A DNA stretch of 64,000 nucleotides from assembly GCA_045128635.1 (NCBI GenBank), contig JBGVRS010000066.1, positions 1 through 64,000 of the forward strand, read 5' to 3'. The position numbers and the translations under genes were made by a program. Position 1 is the stretch's first letter; each line of letters begins with the position of its first letter. The notes under the pieces were generated by a model. That model had not been told where the DNA came from. It saw nothing but the letters and a program-made list of their open reading frames with translations, and did not search any database. This stretch comes from HGM12587 sp045128635 (GTDB lineage: Bacteria > Bacillota > Clostridia > Lachnospirales > Lachnospiraceae). This document shows, in pieces, positions 1 to 9,757 of this stretch.

Positions 1-1
1 T

Positions 2-262
2 CTTGTGGATGTGCCGGAGATTGAGAAGCGTATGGCAGGTGTGATTGCGGATAAGCAGAAGCACCTTGAGAATGAGGAGCTTACCTTTAAGCAGAGCATG
101 GAGCTTTCCAAAAACAACTTTGTTCTGCTCCGTCTGGTTAAGAAGGTGAAAAAGGCAGAGGAAAAGACTATGAAAAAAGGTCTTGATACAGAGTTTTCGG
201 TAGAGCTTGATAAGGAAGAATATAAGCTCTTTGTGGACATTGTAGGAATACAGGAGGGTTAG
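2..262 (+). CDS. C-terminal fragment of an unrecognised ICE protein (5' truncated by window)
   Basis: The frame is already open at the first full codon of the window, so the start lies upstream; the GTG at position 5 is probably internal. The visible 86 residues are charged and mostly helical, with a lysine-rich middle and an acidic end. The stop is followed two bases later by the methyltransferase start, and the ribosome site of that gene (AGGAGGG near 250) lies inside this tail, so the two are translationally linked. No family was recognised. From its position it is part of the ICE backbone module. Confidence 0.6.
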   Translation, partial: LVDVPEIEKRMAGVIADKQKHLENEELTFKQSMELSKNNFVLLRLVKKVKKAEEKTMKKGLDTEFSVELDKEEYKLFVDIVGIQEG

Positions 263-264
263 AT

Positions 265-828
265 TTGGGGAAAAAGTATAAAGTGATTTATGCTGATCCG
301 CCTTGGCAGTATAAGGTCTACTCCAAAAAGGGAGAAGGCAGAAGTGCAGAAAACCATTATCATACCATGAACATTGAAGATATACGGTCATTACCGGTAG
401 GAGAAATCGCCGATGATGACTGTATTCTTTTTTTGTGGGTAACATTTCCCTGTCTGTTAGAGGGAATCTCTGTTATGGAAAGCTGGGGATTTGCCTATAA
501 GACCTGTGGTTTTAATTGGGTAAAGAGAAATAAGAAATCCGACAGCTTTTTTATGGGATTTGGTTTCTGGACCCGCTCCAATTCGGAAATCTGTCTGCTT
601 GGGACAAAGGGCAGACCGAAAAGGGTATCAAAGGCAGTTGCACAGGTGTGTGATGCAAGAATTATGGAGCATAGTAAAAAGCCGGATGAAATCCGTGACA
701 GAATTGTGGAGCTTTGCGGAGATGTACCACGCATAGAGCTTTTCGCAAGGGAAAAGTTTGAAGGCTGGGACTGTCTTGGTGATGCCATTGACGGAAAGGA
801 TATAAGAGAGGCGATATTGGAGGTGTAG
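265..828 (+). CDS. MT-A70 family adenine-N6 DNA methyltransferase
   Basis: A 187-residue protein with a TTG start preceded by AGGAGGG. Residues 11-14 are DPPW, the catalytic motif of MT-A70-type N6-adenine methyltransferases, followed by the family's downstream patterns (LFLWVT near 56, GFNWVK near 83, and a basic segment near 117-121). The length is typical of the small MT-A70 proteins carried by phages and ICEs. It sits directly before the giant methylase/helicase, with the next ATG only three bases after its stop. By family knowledge it methylates adenine in DNA; the likely role, which is inference, is to mask ICE DNA from host restriction. Confidence 0.9.
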   Translation: MGKKYKVIYADPPWQYKVYSKKGEGRSAENHYHTMNIEDIRSLPVGEIADDDCILFLWVTFPCLLEGISVMESWGFAYKTCGFNWVKRNKKSDSFFMGFGFWTRSNSEICLLGTKGRPKRVSKAVAQVCDARIMEHSKKPDEIRDRIVELCGDVPRIELFAREKFEGWDCLGDAIDGKDIREAILEV

Positions 829-831
829 GAC

Positions 832-3800
832 ATGAGAGTAGATTATCAGGTCGGATTGCTATATGAAGAAGGTATGAAGCAGATTGTTTCAAGTGCTGAC
901 AACTGGAAAGCAGTATGCCGCATGACAGGCAGGCTCTACCGATATGAGTTTGACAACATTCTCATGGTATATATGCAAAGACCAAACGCAACCCTTGTTG
1001 CAGACTATGATACATGGAAAGATCCCCGTGTGGGAAGATATGTAAAGCGTGGTAGTAAGGGTATTGCAATTTTTCCGTCCAGAGCCTTAAAGCCTTATAT
1101 GAGGTATGTGTTTGACATCAGTGATACCGGAGGCAGGAATACCCGTCTTACTTGGGAGCTTGATGAGAAAAATAAAGAAGCCTATGCCACATATTTAGGC
1201 AGGAAAAATGAGGACGAAAAAGAATCTGCGGAAAGTTTCTTAAAGGACTTTACAGAAAATCGAATCGGAGTCATAATGGACTCAGAGTTCGGGGAACGAA
1301 TTACCGAGCTTGTGCATTTAGCAGGAACGAAAAGAATAATGGTAGATGATGAAACGCAAGAGATTACGGCAGAGGAAGCGTTAAAAAGAAGTGTCATGTA
1401 TGCGGTATTTACAAGATGCGGCTTTGCCCTTCCTTCTGAAAAACAAGACTTTTCTTTCATTACCGCATTTAGTTCGGAAGAAGAGGTCTACCGTTTAGGA
1501 TCACTTGTAAGCGATATATCCTGTGAAGTTTTAAAGAGTATTTCGAGAGAATTAACGCAGATGGAAAGGAGTATTGCTTATGCAAACGATGATTTATCAA
1601 GAGGCAGCGGACGGGATGTTGTACCCGAACCTGACATTACCACAGGAGAACATTTCCATGACCAACCTGGGCAGATTTGCAGTGAGGGCGATGGAATACC
1701 TGAAGGAGAACCACAAGGCGAGGTATCAGACTTTAGTGAGATTCGGGAAGCTGGCAGAGAAGATGCAGGAAGTGGAAACAGAAGCCAATCAGATGATGGA
1801 AGTTTTAGAGAACGACTATCTGAAGAAGAACCCGCCGAAGAATCCACAGTCCACAATGGAGATGTGGCAGATAAGACAGCAGGCGAGGATGCAGGCAGAG
1901 GAAATCGTGATGACGGAAGTCGTACTGAAGTTTCATTAGAAGAAGCGGAGCGACAAAATCAGTTAAATAGTGAAATCAGCAGGGAGCTTGAGGAACTTGA
2001 GTCTCTCGGCAGAACGGAAACAGGAAGCTATGAACAGGCTTCCTTTTCTTTTGCCCAAAATGGGGATGTAAAGATACCGGAGAAGTACACCTATGTGAAA
2101 CCTAAGATGGAGCTTGTAATTCCTCATGATTATATCCGTGAGGTGCTTTTACGGGGCAGCGGCTTTTCACATGGCAAACGCAGAATATATGGAATATTTG
2201 ACAGCGTTTCTGATCCGGGCGAGCGTGTCAAACGGATAAAGAAGGAATATGGACAGGGCGGTGCAGGCTGGCCCATTGATGGGTACGGACTGCACGGCTA
2301 TGACACTTATTACGGGAAAGGATTACGTTTTCAGTGGCGTGACGAGGAGGGAGAAAAGGAAGGGTATCTGAACTGGAACGCTGTGGAGCGTGAGTTGAGT
2401 GTCCTGATTATGACCGGGGAATACTACCAGCCACCGAAAGCATTTGATGCAGATGTGGTGTCAGCGGTTTTATGGCAGGAGCCTTTGGATAAGTTTTTCA
2501 ATAAGGGATTCTGGCAGAAGATACCTAACATTGCATTAAAGGAAGTGCTTAGTAAGGACTATCCGGAAAGCAGTAAGATACAGTTTGTGGAGAGAGTATT
2601 CCAGACAGGTATGTTTTCCTTTAATTCCAGCAGTCATTTTAAGAATGAGTATGGTGAGTGTGGGGTCGAGCGACATGAATGGGGTATCTCTGTGGAGTTC
2701 TATGACGAGAACGGAACAAAGTGGAGAACAGAGCTTGACTGGCGTGAGTGTAATGCCTATTTGGAAAGTATGATTGCCGATGGGGTATATCAGACAGCAG
2801 AGAAATTTGACAAATTCCTTGAAGTGGCAGCAAATGAAAGCAGGGTAAGCGGAGTAACGAGCTTTAAGGACGATACTCTTAATTTCCTGACAGATACAGC
2901 AGAGGAACACCAGACGCACCGTGTCGAGGTAGTGGAGCGTATCTTAAAGACCGTAGGCAGAGAGGACATTGAGGTTACTTGGGATGATACTTACGATGTG
3001 CTTCTCGCCGGGGATGGAGAGCATTTGTGGCATGGTAAAGCTGCCTATGATTATATCAAGGAAAACTGTCTGGAGTGTGATTCGTTTGGGCGTGATAACC
3101 GTATTCATTTTGAAGATATGGCACAGTTTAAGCATGATGCGGCGGCTAGTATTGATTTAACCAAAGAAAAATTTATCCGCAGAAAAACCTTTGTGACGGT
3201 GAATAAGTCTGAGGAAGAAATGCGAAAGGACGAAGAAAAGCTTTGGCAGAATGCTTTAAAGGAATACTTCAATGAGGAGATTCAGTATATCTCCGTAAAG
3301 ACTTTGATTTATGACATTTTTACCACCAACCTTGACATGAACAGCAAAGCAGAGTTCCTTGCATCCGTGTATGGCGAGGAACGGGCAGACATTGTAATGA
3401 CCGACAAGGTGGATGGTCCTTATGGTGAGAGTTTTATCACAAGGGATATGGAAGGTGTGACGGTATCCTATAAAAAGCCAGACGGAACAAGGGGAGAATA
3501 TAAAGCAGATTATAGGTATTGTGCTTCCTTGATTCTTTACATGATTGAGGAGAATGATTATCTGTCGGAGGAGATTTTTGAACAGTTCAGAATCAGTCCT
3601 CAGTCCTTTCAGGCAAGTCCGGCATTTATGGAGATTTACCATGAATACAAAGAACGTATGCGTATGGAGCCGAACTTTGAAGCTCTTGAAGTGGAAGAAG
3701 GAGAGCAGACCGAACCGGAGGAAGTGCAGTCAGAGCAGACGGAAGTCATAGAAAGGGTTGAGGGAGAAATCATTGACCAGAGTGGGACCGTGATGAAACC

Positions 3801-6800
3801 CGCTTCCACAGCAGCTTTTCCTACTGCATTAGAGCAGGTGGAGGCAATTGAGGAGGACTTGCGTGAGGCATTGGAGCTTTATATGCAGGGATGTTCCGTT
3901 ATCAGACCGTTTCAGCCATTTTTACAGATGGTGGCTAAAAGTGAATTGTCAAAGACAGATAAGCTTCATTTTGTAAACCGTATTACCAATCATTACGGAA
4001 ACGGAGATACCCATAGTGCTTATCATAACAATGCTTATGGTCTGATTGAGTATATCGGTAACTCGGATACTTTTATGGTAGATTATAAGAACCGTAAAGG
4101 AGAGCGTAAGCGAGCGTCAGTTACCTTTGAACAGATTTACAGCGTTATGGAGTATCTTATCCGGGCAGGGCAGTTTACAGAAAAGGCTCGCATGGAAAAG
4201 TATGAAAAAGACTTTGCAGAGAAGCCTTATGAAAAACTGGACTCTCTTGAAAAGCAGTTTGTTGATAAGATGCAGATTGTTAAGGCAAAGAAGCAGAATG
4301 AAAACTTCCATTTTGAGGTTTCAGAGCTTCCAAAGGGTGGACAGAAAACAAGGTATCAGTGGAATGTGGAAGCAATCCGTCTGATGAAGCAGATTGAATT
4401 TGAAAACCGTGCAGCAACACCGGACGAGCAGAAAATACTTGCAAGGTATGTTGGCTGGGGTGGTATTCCGCAGGCATTTGATGAAAGAAATGAGAGCTGG
4501 AAGAAAGAGTATGAGGAATTAAAGAGCCTGTTATCCGAGTCTGAATATATGGATGCAAGGGAGTCTGTCAATACAGCCTTTTACACTTCACCGGAAATTA
4601 TCGAAGCGGTATATCAGGGACTTTCACAGCTTGGTTTTAAGCAGGGAACAATTCTTGAGCCTTCCGTTGGTGTCGGTCACTTCTTCGGTGCCATGCCAGA
4701 GGAAATGCGTGGCAGTAAGCTCTATGGTGTGGAAAAGGATGATATATCAGGCAGAATTGCAAAGCTTTTATATCCAAAGGCAAAAATCAGGATTGACGGA
4801 TTTGAAGAAACACAGTTCCCGGATAATTTCTTTGATGTGGCTGTGGGTAATATTCCTTTTGGAGATTATAAGCTGTACGATCCGAAGTATGCAAAGCATA
4901 ACTTCCGTATTCACGATTACTTTTTTGCAAAGGCTTTAGATAAGGTCAGACCGGGTGGTATTGTGGCATTTGTCACAAGTAAGGGTACACTTGATAAAGC
5001 CAACCCGACAGTTCGTCAATATCTTGCGGAGAGGGCAGAGTTAATCGGTGCGCTCAGACTTCCGAACACAGCTTTTAAGGAGAGTGCGGGAACCGATGTA
5101 ACAAGTGACATTATCTTTTTGCAAAAGAGGGAGAATAAGATTGTTACAGAGCCGGATTGGGTACATCTTGGTCAGACTGAGGATGTTATAGCAGTCAATT
5201 CCTACTTTGTGGAACACCCGGAAATGATGCTTGGAAAGATGGAATATGACTCCAGAATGTTCGGCAACGAAAGCAAATATACAAGCTGTATCAACCATGA
5301 TGAAAACTTTGATTTAAAGTCTGCTCTTTTGCAGGCAGTATCGAACCTAAAAGGGCAGATAACCGATGTGATGGAGCTTACGGATGAATCAGAACCTATG
5401 AAGGATATGATTGATGCCGATTCGGATGTGAAAAATTATACCTTTACCTTTGTGGATGACAAACTCTATTACCGGGAGAACTCCAAAATGTACCGGAAGG
5501 AGGTGTCAGCCACGATGGAGGAGCGTATCCGGTTAATGGATGAAATCCGTGCTGTGACAAGGCAGCTTATTTTCATTCAGACAGAAGGGTGTAGTGATGA
5601 GGAACTAAGGTTCCAGCAGAAGCTCTTAAATGAGAAGTACGATGCCTATGTCAGAAAATACGGTCCGATTACAGGCAGGGGAAGTAAGCAGGCATTTCAG
5701 GATGATGCGGACTATCCTCTGTTATGTTCTTTAGAGGTTGTTGACGAGGATGGAAATGTAAAAAAGGCGGATATGTTCTATAAGCAGACAATACGTGCAA
5801 AGAATCAGGTAGACCGTGTGGAAACTGCTACAGAAGCCCTAAATGTGTCGGTCAGCGAGTTTGGTGTGGTAAACATTCCGTTTATGCTAAGTATCTATGA
5901 ACCGGATATATCTAAGGCAATGGCTGAGTTACCGGAGGGCAGTACACTATCGGTACAGGCAGAAGCCGAGGTGAAAAGGGCAGTATTGCTTGAGGAACTT
6001 TCGGGACTAATTTATCTTGATCCTACAGAATATAACGAGAATAACCTAAATGCAGGCTGGAAAACAGCAGATGAATATTTATCCGGCAATGTCCGTGATA
6101 AGCTCCGTATTGCCAAAGCATACGCAGAGGAAAACGGAGAACGATTTGCAGTTAATGTGCAGGCATTAGAGCAGGTACAGCCGAAGGACTTGGACGCTTC
6201 GGAGATTGAGGTCAGAATTGGTACGACTTGGATTGAGCCGGAGGACTATGAGAAGTTTATTTATGATCTTCTTGGCACACCAAATCGTGCAAAGGCAGTC
6301 AGAAGTTCTTATTACAGTTCCGGTATTCAGATTAAGTACAATTCTTATGGGCAGAACTGGTATATTGAGAACAAAAATCTTGATAAAAGATCCATTGCGG
6401 CAACAAAGACTTATGGTACGAGCAGGATTGATGCCTACACCATTATGGAGGAAACCTTAAACCTTCGTACCGTAACAATCCGTGACCGAATTGAGGATGG
6501 GGACGGGAAGTTCCATTATGAAGTGAATAAAAAGGAAACCATGCTTGCAAGAGAAAAGCAGAACCAGATGAAGGAAGCGTTTAAGGCTTGGATATTTAAG
6601 GATCAGGAACGCAGACAGAAGTATGTGGACTATTATAACAACACTTTCAACTGTATCCGACTTAGAAGCTATGACGGTTCCTTTTTACAGTTCCCCGGCA
6701 TGAATCCGGAGATTAAGCTCCGTGACCACCAGAAAAACGCAGTTGCCCGTATTCTGCTTGGAGGGAATACCTTACTTGCCCATGTGGTAGGTGCAGGAAA

Positions 6801-9261
6801 GACCTATACCATGATGGCAGCCTGCATGGAGCAGAAGCGTCTGGGACTAGCTAATAAAAATGTGATTGTTGTACCAAAGTCCCTTATCGGACAGACCGCA
6901 GGAGAATTTATGAGACTGTATCCGTCCGCAAATATCCTTGTGGCAACGGAGAGAGATTTTGAAAAGAGCAGACGAGAACAGTTTGTAAGTAGGATTGCTA
7001 CGGGTGACTATGACTGTATCATTATGTCCCACTCGCAGTTTGAGAAAATCCCTATCTCCAAAGAGCGTAAGGAGCGAATGTTAAATGACCAGATACAGGA
7101 GCTTTCCTATGCCACCCAGGAACTCAAGGCAGAAAAGGGAGAACAATGGACAATCAAGCAGATTGAGGCACAGAAAAAGAAGTTGCAGGAGCAGTTAAAA
7201 GCGTTATCCGATGAATCAAGAAAGGATGACCTTATCTGCTTTGAGGAACTTGGTATCGACTCAATCATGGTAGACGAGGCACATCATTTTAAGAACCTCG
7301 CCATTTTCTCCAAAATGAATAATGTGTCCGGTATTTCAAGCTCCGGTTCACAGAAGGCTACGGATATGCAGTTAAAATGTCAGTACCTAACGGAGTTAAA
7401 TGGCGGAAGGGGTATTGTGTTTGCAACGGGTACTCCCGTCTCAAATACCATGTGCGAGCTGTATGTTATGCAGTTATATCTTCAGAAGGAAGCCTTAGAG
7501 CGTATGGGAATCCACCATTTTGACGCATGGGCAAGCAACTTCGGAGAAGTGACAACAGCCTTGGAGCTTACGGTTGAGGGCAGCGGTTTCCGATTTAAGA
7601 GCCGATTTAATAAGTTTACCAACTTACCGGAGCTTATGACTACCTTCAGAGAGGTAGCCGATGTGCAGACGTCGGATATGTTAAACCTTCCTGTGCCGGG
7701 ACTTAGAACCGGAAACTATATCATTGTGGACAGCGAGCCGGATTGGTATATCAAGCAAGTGATGGAGGATTTCGTAGTCAGGGCAGAGCGTATTCGTGGT
7801 GGTGGTGTTGATCCTTCCGTAGATAACTTCCTTAAAATCACAAATGAGGCGAGATTGCTTGGAACGGATGCAAGGTTATTAGAACCGGACGCACCAAACA
7901 ATCCCGAAAGTAAACTGAATAAAGTGGTAGAAAATGTGGCAGCCGAATATTTCCAGAATAATGTAGACGGAAAAATTGGCTGCCAACTTGTTTTTTCGGA
8001 CATTGGTACACCGAAAGCCACATGGAGCGAGGATTGGGAGGAACTGTTTTTAAAGGGCGAGCGTACCTTTGATGTGTATAACTACATCAAAACCGAGCTT
8101 GTGAAAAAAGGGATTCCGGCAGAGGAGATTGCCTTTGTCCATGATGCCAAAAGCGATGCACAGAGGGAAACACTCTTTAAGGAAATGCGTACCGGTAAGA
8201 AAAAGATTATGATTGGTTCTACTGACCAATGCGGAACCGGTGTAAATGTCCAGAGACACTTGGTTGCCATGCACCATATCGACTGTCCGTGGAAGCCTTC
8301 CTGTATCGAGCAGAGAGAGGGACGAGGTATCAGACAGGGTAATGAGAATGATGAAATTGCAGTTTACCGTTATGTGACAAAGGGTACATTTGATGCCTAC
8401 TCTTGGAGCTTGGTGGAAAATAAGCAGCGTTTTATCTCTCAGGTAATGACAAGCAATGCAGTATCCCGTACTTGTGAGGATATTGATGAAGCAACCCTTT
8501 CCTATGCAGAGATTAAGGCTGTGGCAACCGGAAATCCGCTGATTAAGGAAAAAATGCAGCTTGAAAACGATGTGCAGAGATTAAAGCTCTTAAAGAGTAC
8601 CTATGACAGCCAGCGTTACAGTCTGGAGGATAATATTGTTGTCCGTTTCCCGAAGCTTATTAAGGCAGCGACGGAAAAAGCTGAATGTGTCCGTGAGGAT
8701 ATGAAAACGGTGGATAAGGGACTCTTAACGGAGCCGGAATTTGCTATCACAGTTAAAGGTGTAAAGTTTAAGGAACGAGTGGATGGCGGTACATCCATGC
8801 TGGAAGCAATCAGCAAGTGCAAGAATGGCGAGACTACGCATCTTGGAGAGTTCAAAGGCTTTGAGCTTTTGGTGGAAAAGAATTTCATTGGTGTCAATTA
8901 TCTGGTGCTTCGTGGCAAGACAGATCATAAGGCAGAGCTTTCCTCAAGTCCCGTAGGTAATATGGTGAAACTTGAAAATCTGCTTGGTGGTATGTCAGAG
9001 AAACTTGACTTCCTGACAAAGAAAATCGAGCAGTATGAAAGGGACTTGGAGCAGTCGAAGTTGGAATATGAGAAGCCTTTTGCACAGGAAGTAGAGCTTT
9101 CTGAGAAGATTGCAAGGCTGAATGAACTCAATGTGCAGCTTGACCTTGAAAATGGCAGGACAGAGGATGTGGACTTAGCCGGACAGGAAAAAGAAGAACA
9201 AAGCAGAGTGGCAGAAGAGAATTTCTACCATACAAAAGGAAACGAAAGAGAGGGGAGGTAA
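832..9261 (+). CDS. Giant DarB-like N6-methylase / SNF2-type helicase of ICE
   Basis: A single uninterrupted 2809-codon frame with a GGAGGTG ribosome site. The N-terminal 150 or so residues resemble the ArdC/LtrC-like ssDNA-binding domain of mobile elements. Residues about 245-390 are a low-complexity acidic linker that overlaps another coding frame. A Rossmann methyltransferase follows: ILEPSVGVGHF at 1274-1284 (SAM motif I) and NIPF at 1340-1343 (the NPPY-type catalytic motif). A superfamily 2 helicase comes next: GAGKT at 1987-1991, DEAH at 2148-2151, and QREGRGIRQG at 2494-2503 (motif VI). A coiled-coil tail closes the protein. This order matches the very large methylase-helicase proteins of Firmicutes ICEs and, more distantly, phage P1 DarB, which protects incoming DNA from restriction. 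The anti-restriction role here is inferred. Confidence 0.88.
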   Translation: MRVDYQVGLLYEEGMKQIVSSADNWKAVCRMTGRLYRYEFDNILMVYMQRPNATLVADYDTWKDPRVGRYVKRGSKGIAIFPSRALKPYMRYVFDISDTGGRNTRLTWELDEKNKEAYATYLGRKNEDEKESAESFLKDFTENRIGVIMDSEFGERITELVHLAGTKRIMVDDETQEITAEEALKRSVMYAVFTRCGFALPSEKQDFSFITAFSSEEEVYRLGSLVSDISCEVLKSISRELTQMERSIAYANDDLSRGSGRDVVPEPDITTGEHFHDQPGQICSEGDGIPEGEPQGEVSDFSEIREAGREDAGSGNRSQSDDGSFRERLSEEEPAEESTVHNGDVADKTAGEDAGRGNRDDGSRTEVSLEEAERQNQLNSEISRELEELESLGRTETGSYEQASFSFAQNGDVKIPEKYTYVKPKMELVIPHDYIREVLLRGSGFSHGKRRIYGIFDSVSDPGERVKRIKKEYGQGGAGWPIDGYGLHGYDTYYGKGLRFQWRDEEGEKEGYLNWNAVERELSVLIMTGEYYQPPKAFDADVVSAVLWQEPLDKFFNKGFWQKIPNIALKEVLSKDYPESSKIQFVERVFQTGMFSFNSSSHFKNEYGECGVERHEWGISVEFYDENGTKWRTELDWRECNAYLESMIADGVYQTAEKFDKFLEVAANESRVSGVTSFKDDTLNFLTDTAEEHQTHRVEVVERILKTVGREDIEVTWDDTYDVLLAGDGEHLWHGKAAYDYIKENCLECDSFGRDNRIHFEDMAQFKHDAAASIDLTKEKFIRRKTFVTVNKSEEEMRKDEEKLWQNALKEYFNEEIQYISVKTLIYDIFTTNLDMNSKAEFLASVYGEERADIVMTDKVDGPYGESFITRDMEGVTVSYKKPDGTRGEYKADYRYCASLILYMIEENDYLSEEIFEQFRISPQSFQASPAFMEIYHEYKERMRMEPNFEALEVEEGEQTEPEEVQSEQTEVIERVEGEIIDQSGTVMKPASTAAFPTALEQVEAIEEDLREALELYMQGCSVIRPFQPFLQMVAKSELSKTDKLHFVNRITNHYGNGDTHSAYHNNAYGLIEYIGNSDTFMVDYKNRKGERKRASVTFEQIYSVMEYLIRAGQFTEKARMEKYEKDFAEKPYEKLDSLEKQFVDKMQIVKAKKQNENFHFEVSELPKGGQKTRYQWNVEAIRLMKQIEFENRAATPDEQKILARYVGWGGIPQAFDERNESWKKEYEELKSLLSESEYMDARESVNTAFYTSPEIIEAVYQGLSQLGFKQGTILEPSVGVGHFFGAMPEEMRGSKLYGVEKDDISGRIAKLLYPKAKIRIDGFEETQFPDNFFDVAVGNIPFGDYKLYDPKYAKHNFRIHDYFFAKALDKVRPGGIVAFVTSKGTLDKANPTVRQYLAERAELIGALRLPNTAFKESAGTDVTSDIIFLQKRENKIVTEPDWVHLGQTEDVIAVNSYFVEHPEMMLGKMEYDSRMFGNESKYTSCINHDENFDLKSALLQAVSNLKGQITDVMELTDESEPMKDMIDADSDVKNYTFTFVDDKLYYRENSKMYRKEVSATMEERIRLMDEIRAVTRQLIFIQTEGCSDEELRFQQKLLNEKYDAYVRKYGPITGRGSKQAFQDDADYPLLCSLEVVDEDGNVKKADMFYKQTIRAKNQVDRVETATEALNVSVSEFGVVNIPFMLSIYEPDISKAMAELPEGSTLSVQAEAEVKRAVLLEELSGLIYLDPTEYNENNLNAGWKTADEYLSGNVRDKLRIAKAYAEENGERFAVNVQALEQVQPKDLDASEIEVRIGTTWIEPEDYEKFIYDLLGTPNRAKAVRSSYYSSGIQIKYNSYGQNWYIENKNLDKRSIAATKTYGTSRIDAYTIMEETLNLRTVTIRDRIEDGDGKFHYEVNKKETMLAREKQNQMKEAFKAWIFKDQERRQKYVDYYNNTFNCIRLRSYDGSFLQFPGMNPEIKLRDHQKNAVARILLGGNTLLAHVVGAGKTYTMMAACMEQKRLGLANKNVIVVPKSLIGQTAGEFMRLYPSANILVATERDFEKSRREQFVSRIATGDYDCIIMSHSQFEKIPISKERKERMLNDQIQELSYATQELKAEKGEQWTIKQIEAQKKKLQEQLKALSDESRKDDLICFEELGIDSIMVDEAHHFKNLAIFSKMNNVSGISSSGSQKATDMQLKCQYLTELNGGRGIVFATGTPVSNTMCELYVMQLYLQKEALERMGIHHFDAWASNFGEVTTALELTVEGSGFRFKSRFNKFTNLPELMTTFREVADVQTSDMLNLPVPGLRTGNYIIVDSEPDWYIKQVMEDFVVRAERIRGGGVDPSVDNFLKITNEARLLGTDARLLEPDAPNNPESKLNKVVENVAAEYFQNNVDGKIGCQLVFSDIGTPKATWSEDWEELFLKGERTFDVYNYIKTELVKKGIPAEEIAFVHDAKSDAQRETLFKEMRTGKKKIMIGSTDQCGTGVNVQRHLVAMHHIDCPWKPSCIEQREGRGIRQGNENDEIAVYRYVTKGTFDAYSWSLVENKQRFISQVMTSNAVSRTCEDIDEATLSYAEIKAVATGNPLIKEKMQLENDVQRLKLLKSTYDSQRYSLEDNIVVRFPKLIKAATEKAECVREDMKTVDKGLLTEPEFAITVKGVKFKERVDGGTSMLEAISKCKNGETTHLGEFKGFELLVEKNFIGVNYLVLRGKTDHKAELSSSPVGNMVKLENLLGGMSEKLDFLTKKIEQYERDLEQSKLEYEKPFAQEVELSEKIARLNELNVQLDLENGRTEDVDLAGQEKEEQSRVAEENFYHTKGNEREGR
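1580..1939 (+). CDS. TnpV-family protein encoded out of frame inside the giant gene
   Basis: A 119-residue frame in another phase of the linker region of the giant methylase-helicase. It has its own ribosome site, AAAGGAG at 1565-1571, eight bases before ATG 1580 (an in-frame TTG lies at 1574). The protein carries the TnpV pattern: a GMLYPNLTLP-type start, then YLKENHKARYQTL, a central acidic helix, and a C-terminal IRQQARMQAEEIVMTEV that resembles the MNxxRAxAEEIVLxEI end of TnpV proteins from clostridial transposons. The host frame reads as disordered, low-complexity sequence over exactly this interval. It is too family-like to be a chance shadow. Whether it is expressed is unknown, as is the function of TnpV. 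Confidence 0.6.
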   Translation: MQTMIYQEAADGMLYPNLTLPQENISMTNLGRFAVRAMEYLKENHKARYQTLVRFGKLAEKMQEVETEANQMMEVLENDYLKKNPPKNPQSTMEMWQIRQQARMQAEEIVMTEVVLKFH

Positions 9262-9262
9262 A

Positions 9263-9544
9263 ATGCAGACAGTGGGAAATTATAAACAGATTTTTTGCAG
9301 AATACGTCAGGTGGAAGAAATCATAAGTGAAATTGATTTATCATACGTGGCAGATGATGTTGTGGAAACAGAGGAAGATTATCAGATTGTAATAAGTGGA
9401 TGGTGGATATTTATACCTGAACTTCATATCAATGTGCATGAAGGCGTGTTTTGCACTTATGATGAAAATGAAAAAGAGTATCTCCCAGATTTTTCGATAA
9501 CCACCATTATGGAAGCGGACACGGAACGCAGAGAAGATAAATAG
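9263..9544 (+). CDS. Small hypothetical ICE protein, possibly cut short by an amber codon
   Basis: 93 residues from an ATG behind GGGAGG that overlaps the end of the giant gene. It is acidic with aromatic residues (GWWIFIPELHINV) and lacks a signal peptide or recognisable domain. It ends at a TAG, but the same frame stays open for another 39 codons after that codon with protein-like composition (see 9545-9664). The gene may therefore be a truncated form of a protein of about 133 residues. It is co-directional with the giant gene and almost certainly in the same transcript. Confidence 0.6.
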   Translation: MQTVGNYKQIFCRIRQVEEIISEIDLSYVADDVVETEEDYQIVISGWWIFIPELHINVHEGVFCTYDENEKEYLPDFSITTIMEADTERREDK

Positions 9545-9664
9545 ATTTATTATGAGCAGGACGGATTTGAAATAACCTTAGCCAATTACTTTAGTGGAAA
9601 AATGGCTATGGAGGCTATATCGGAGTTGTCCTGCTCTATTTGTATTCCAAATGATGAAACATGA
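9545..9664 (+). pseudogene. In-frame continuation of the 93-residue ORF after a TAG stop
   Basis: Reading on in the same phase after TAG 9542-9544 gives 39 codons without a stop, including YYEQDGFEITLANYFSGK and a cysteine pair (SCSICIP), ending at TGA 9662-9664. No start codon is placed to express it alone. The simplest reading is that one point mutation split an ancestral gene; amber readthrough is possible but unsupported. Confidence 0.4.
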
Positions 9665-9670
9665 ACGAAA

Positions 9671-9704
9671 TGAAAATGCTGTGGCCTAAGTTACAGCATT
9701 TTCA
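9671..9704 (+). terminator. 12-bp perfect stem-loop, weak terminator or mRNA hairpin
   Basis: TGAAAATGCTGT (9671-9682) is matched exactly by ACAGCATTTTCA (9693-9704) around a 10-nt loop. No strong T-run follows, so termination is uncertain. It separates the ICE module from the SpoVG gene. Confidence 0.45.
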
Positions 9705-9757
9705 GATAAACAATTACAAATTTTTAGCTTGTTTGAAAGGCGGAAAGAGGGGAAGTT

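Noticed and set aside
4553..4939. 128-codon ORF inside the giant ICE gene
   Set aside because: It crosses the methyltransferase core of the main frame, has no ribosome site and is rich in leucine/serine and basic residues as expected of a shadow; unlike 1580-1939 it has no family pattern.
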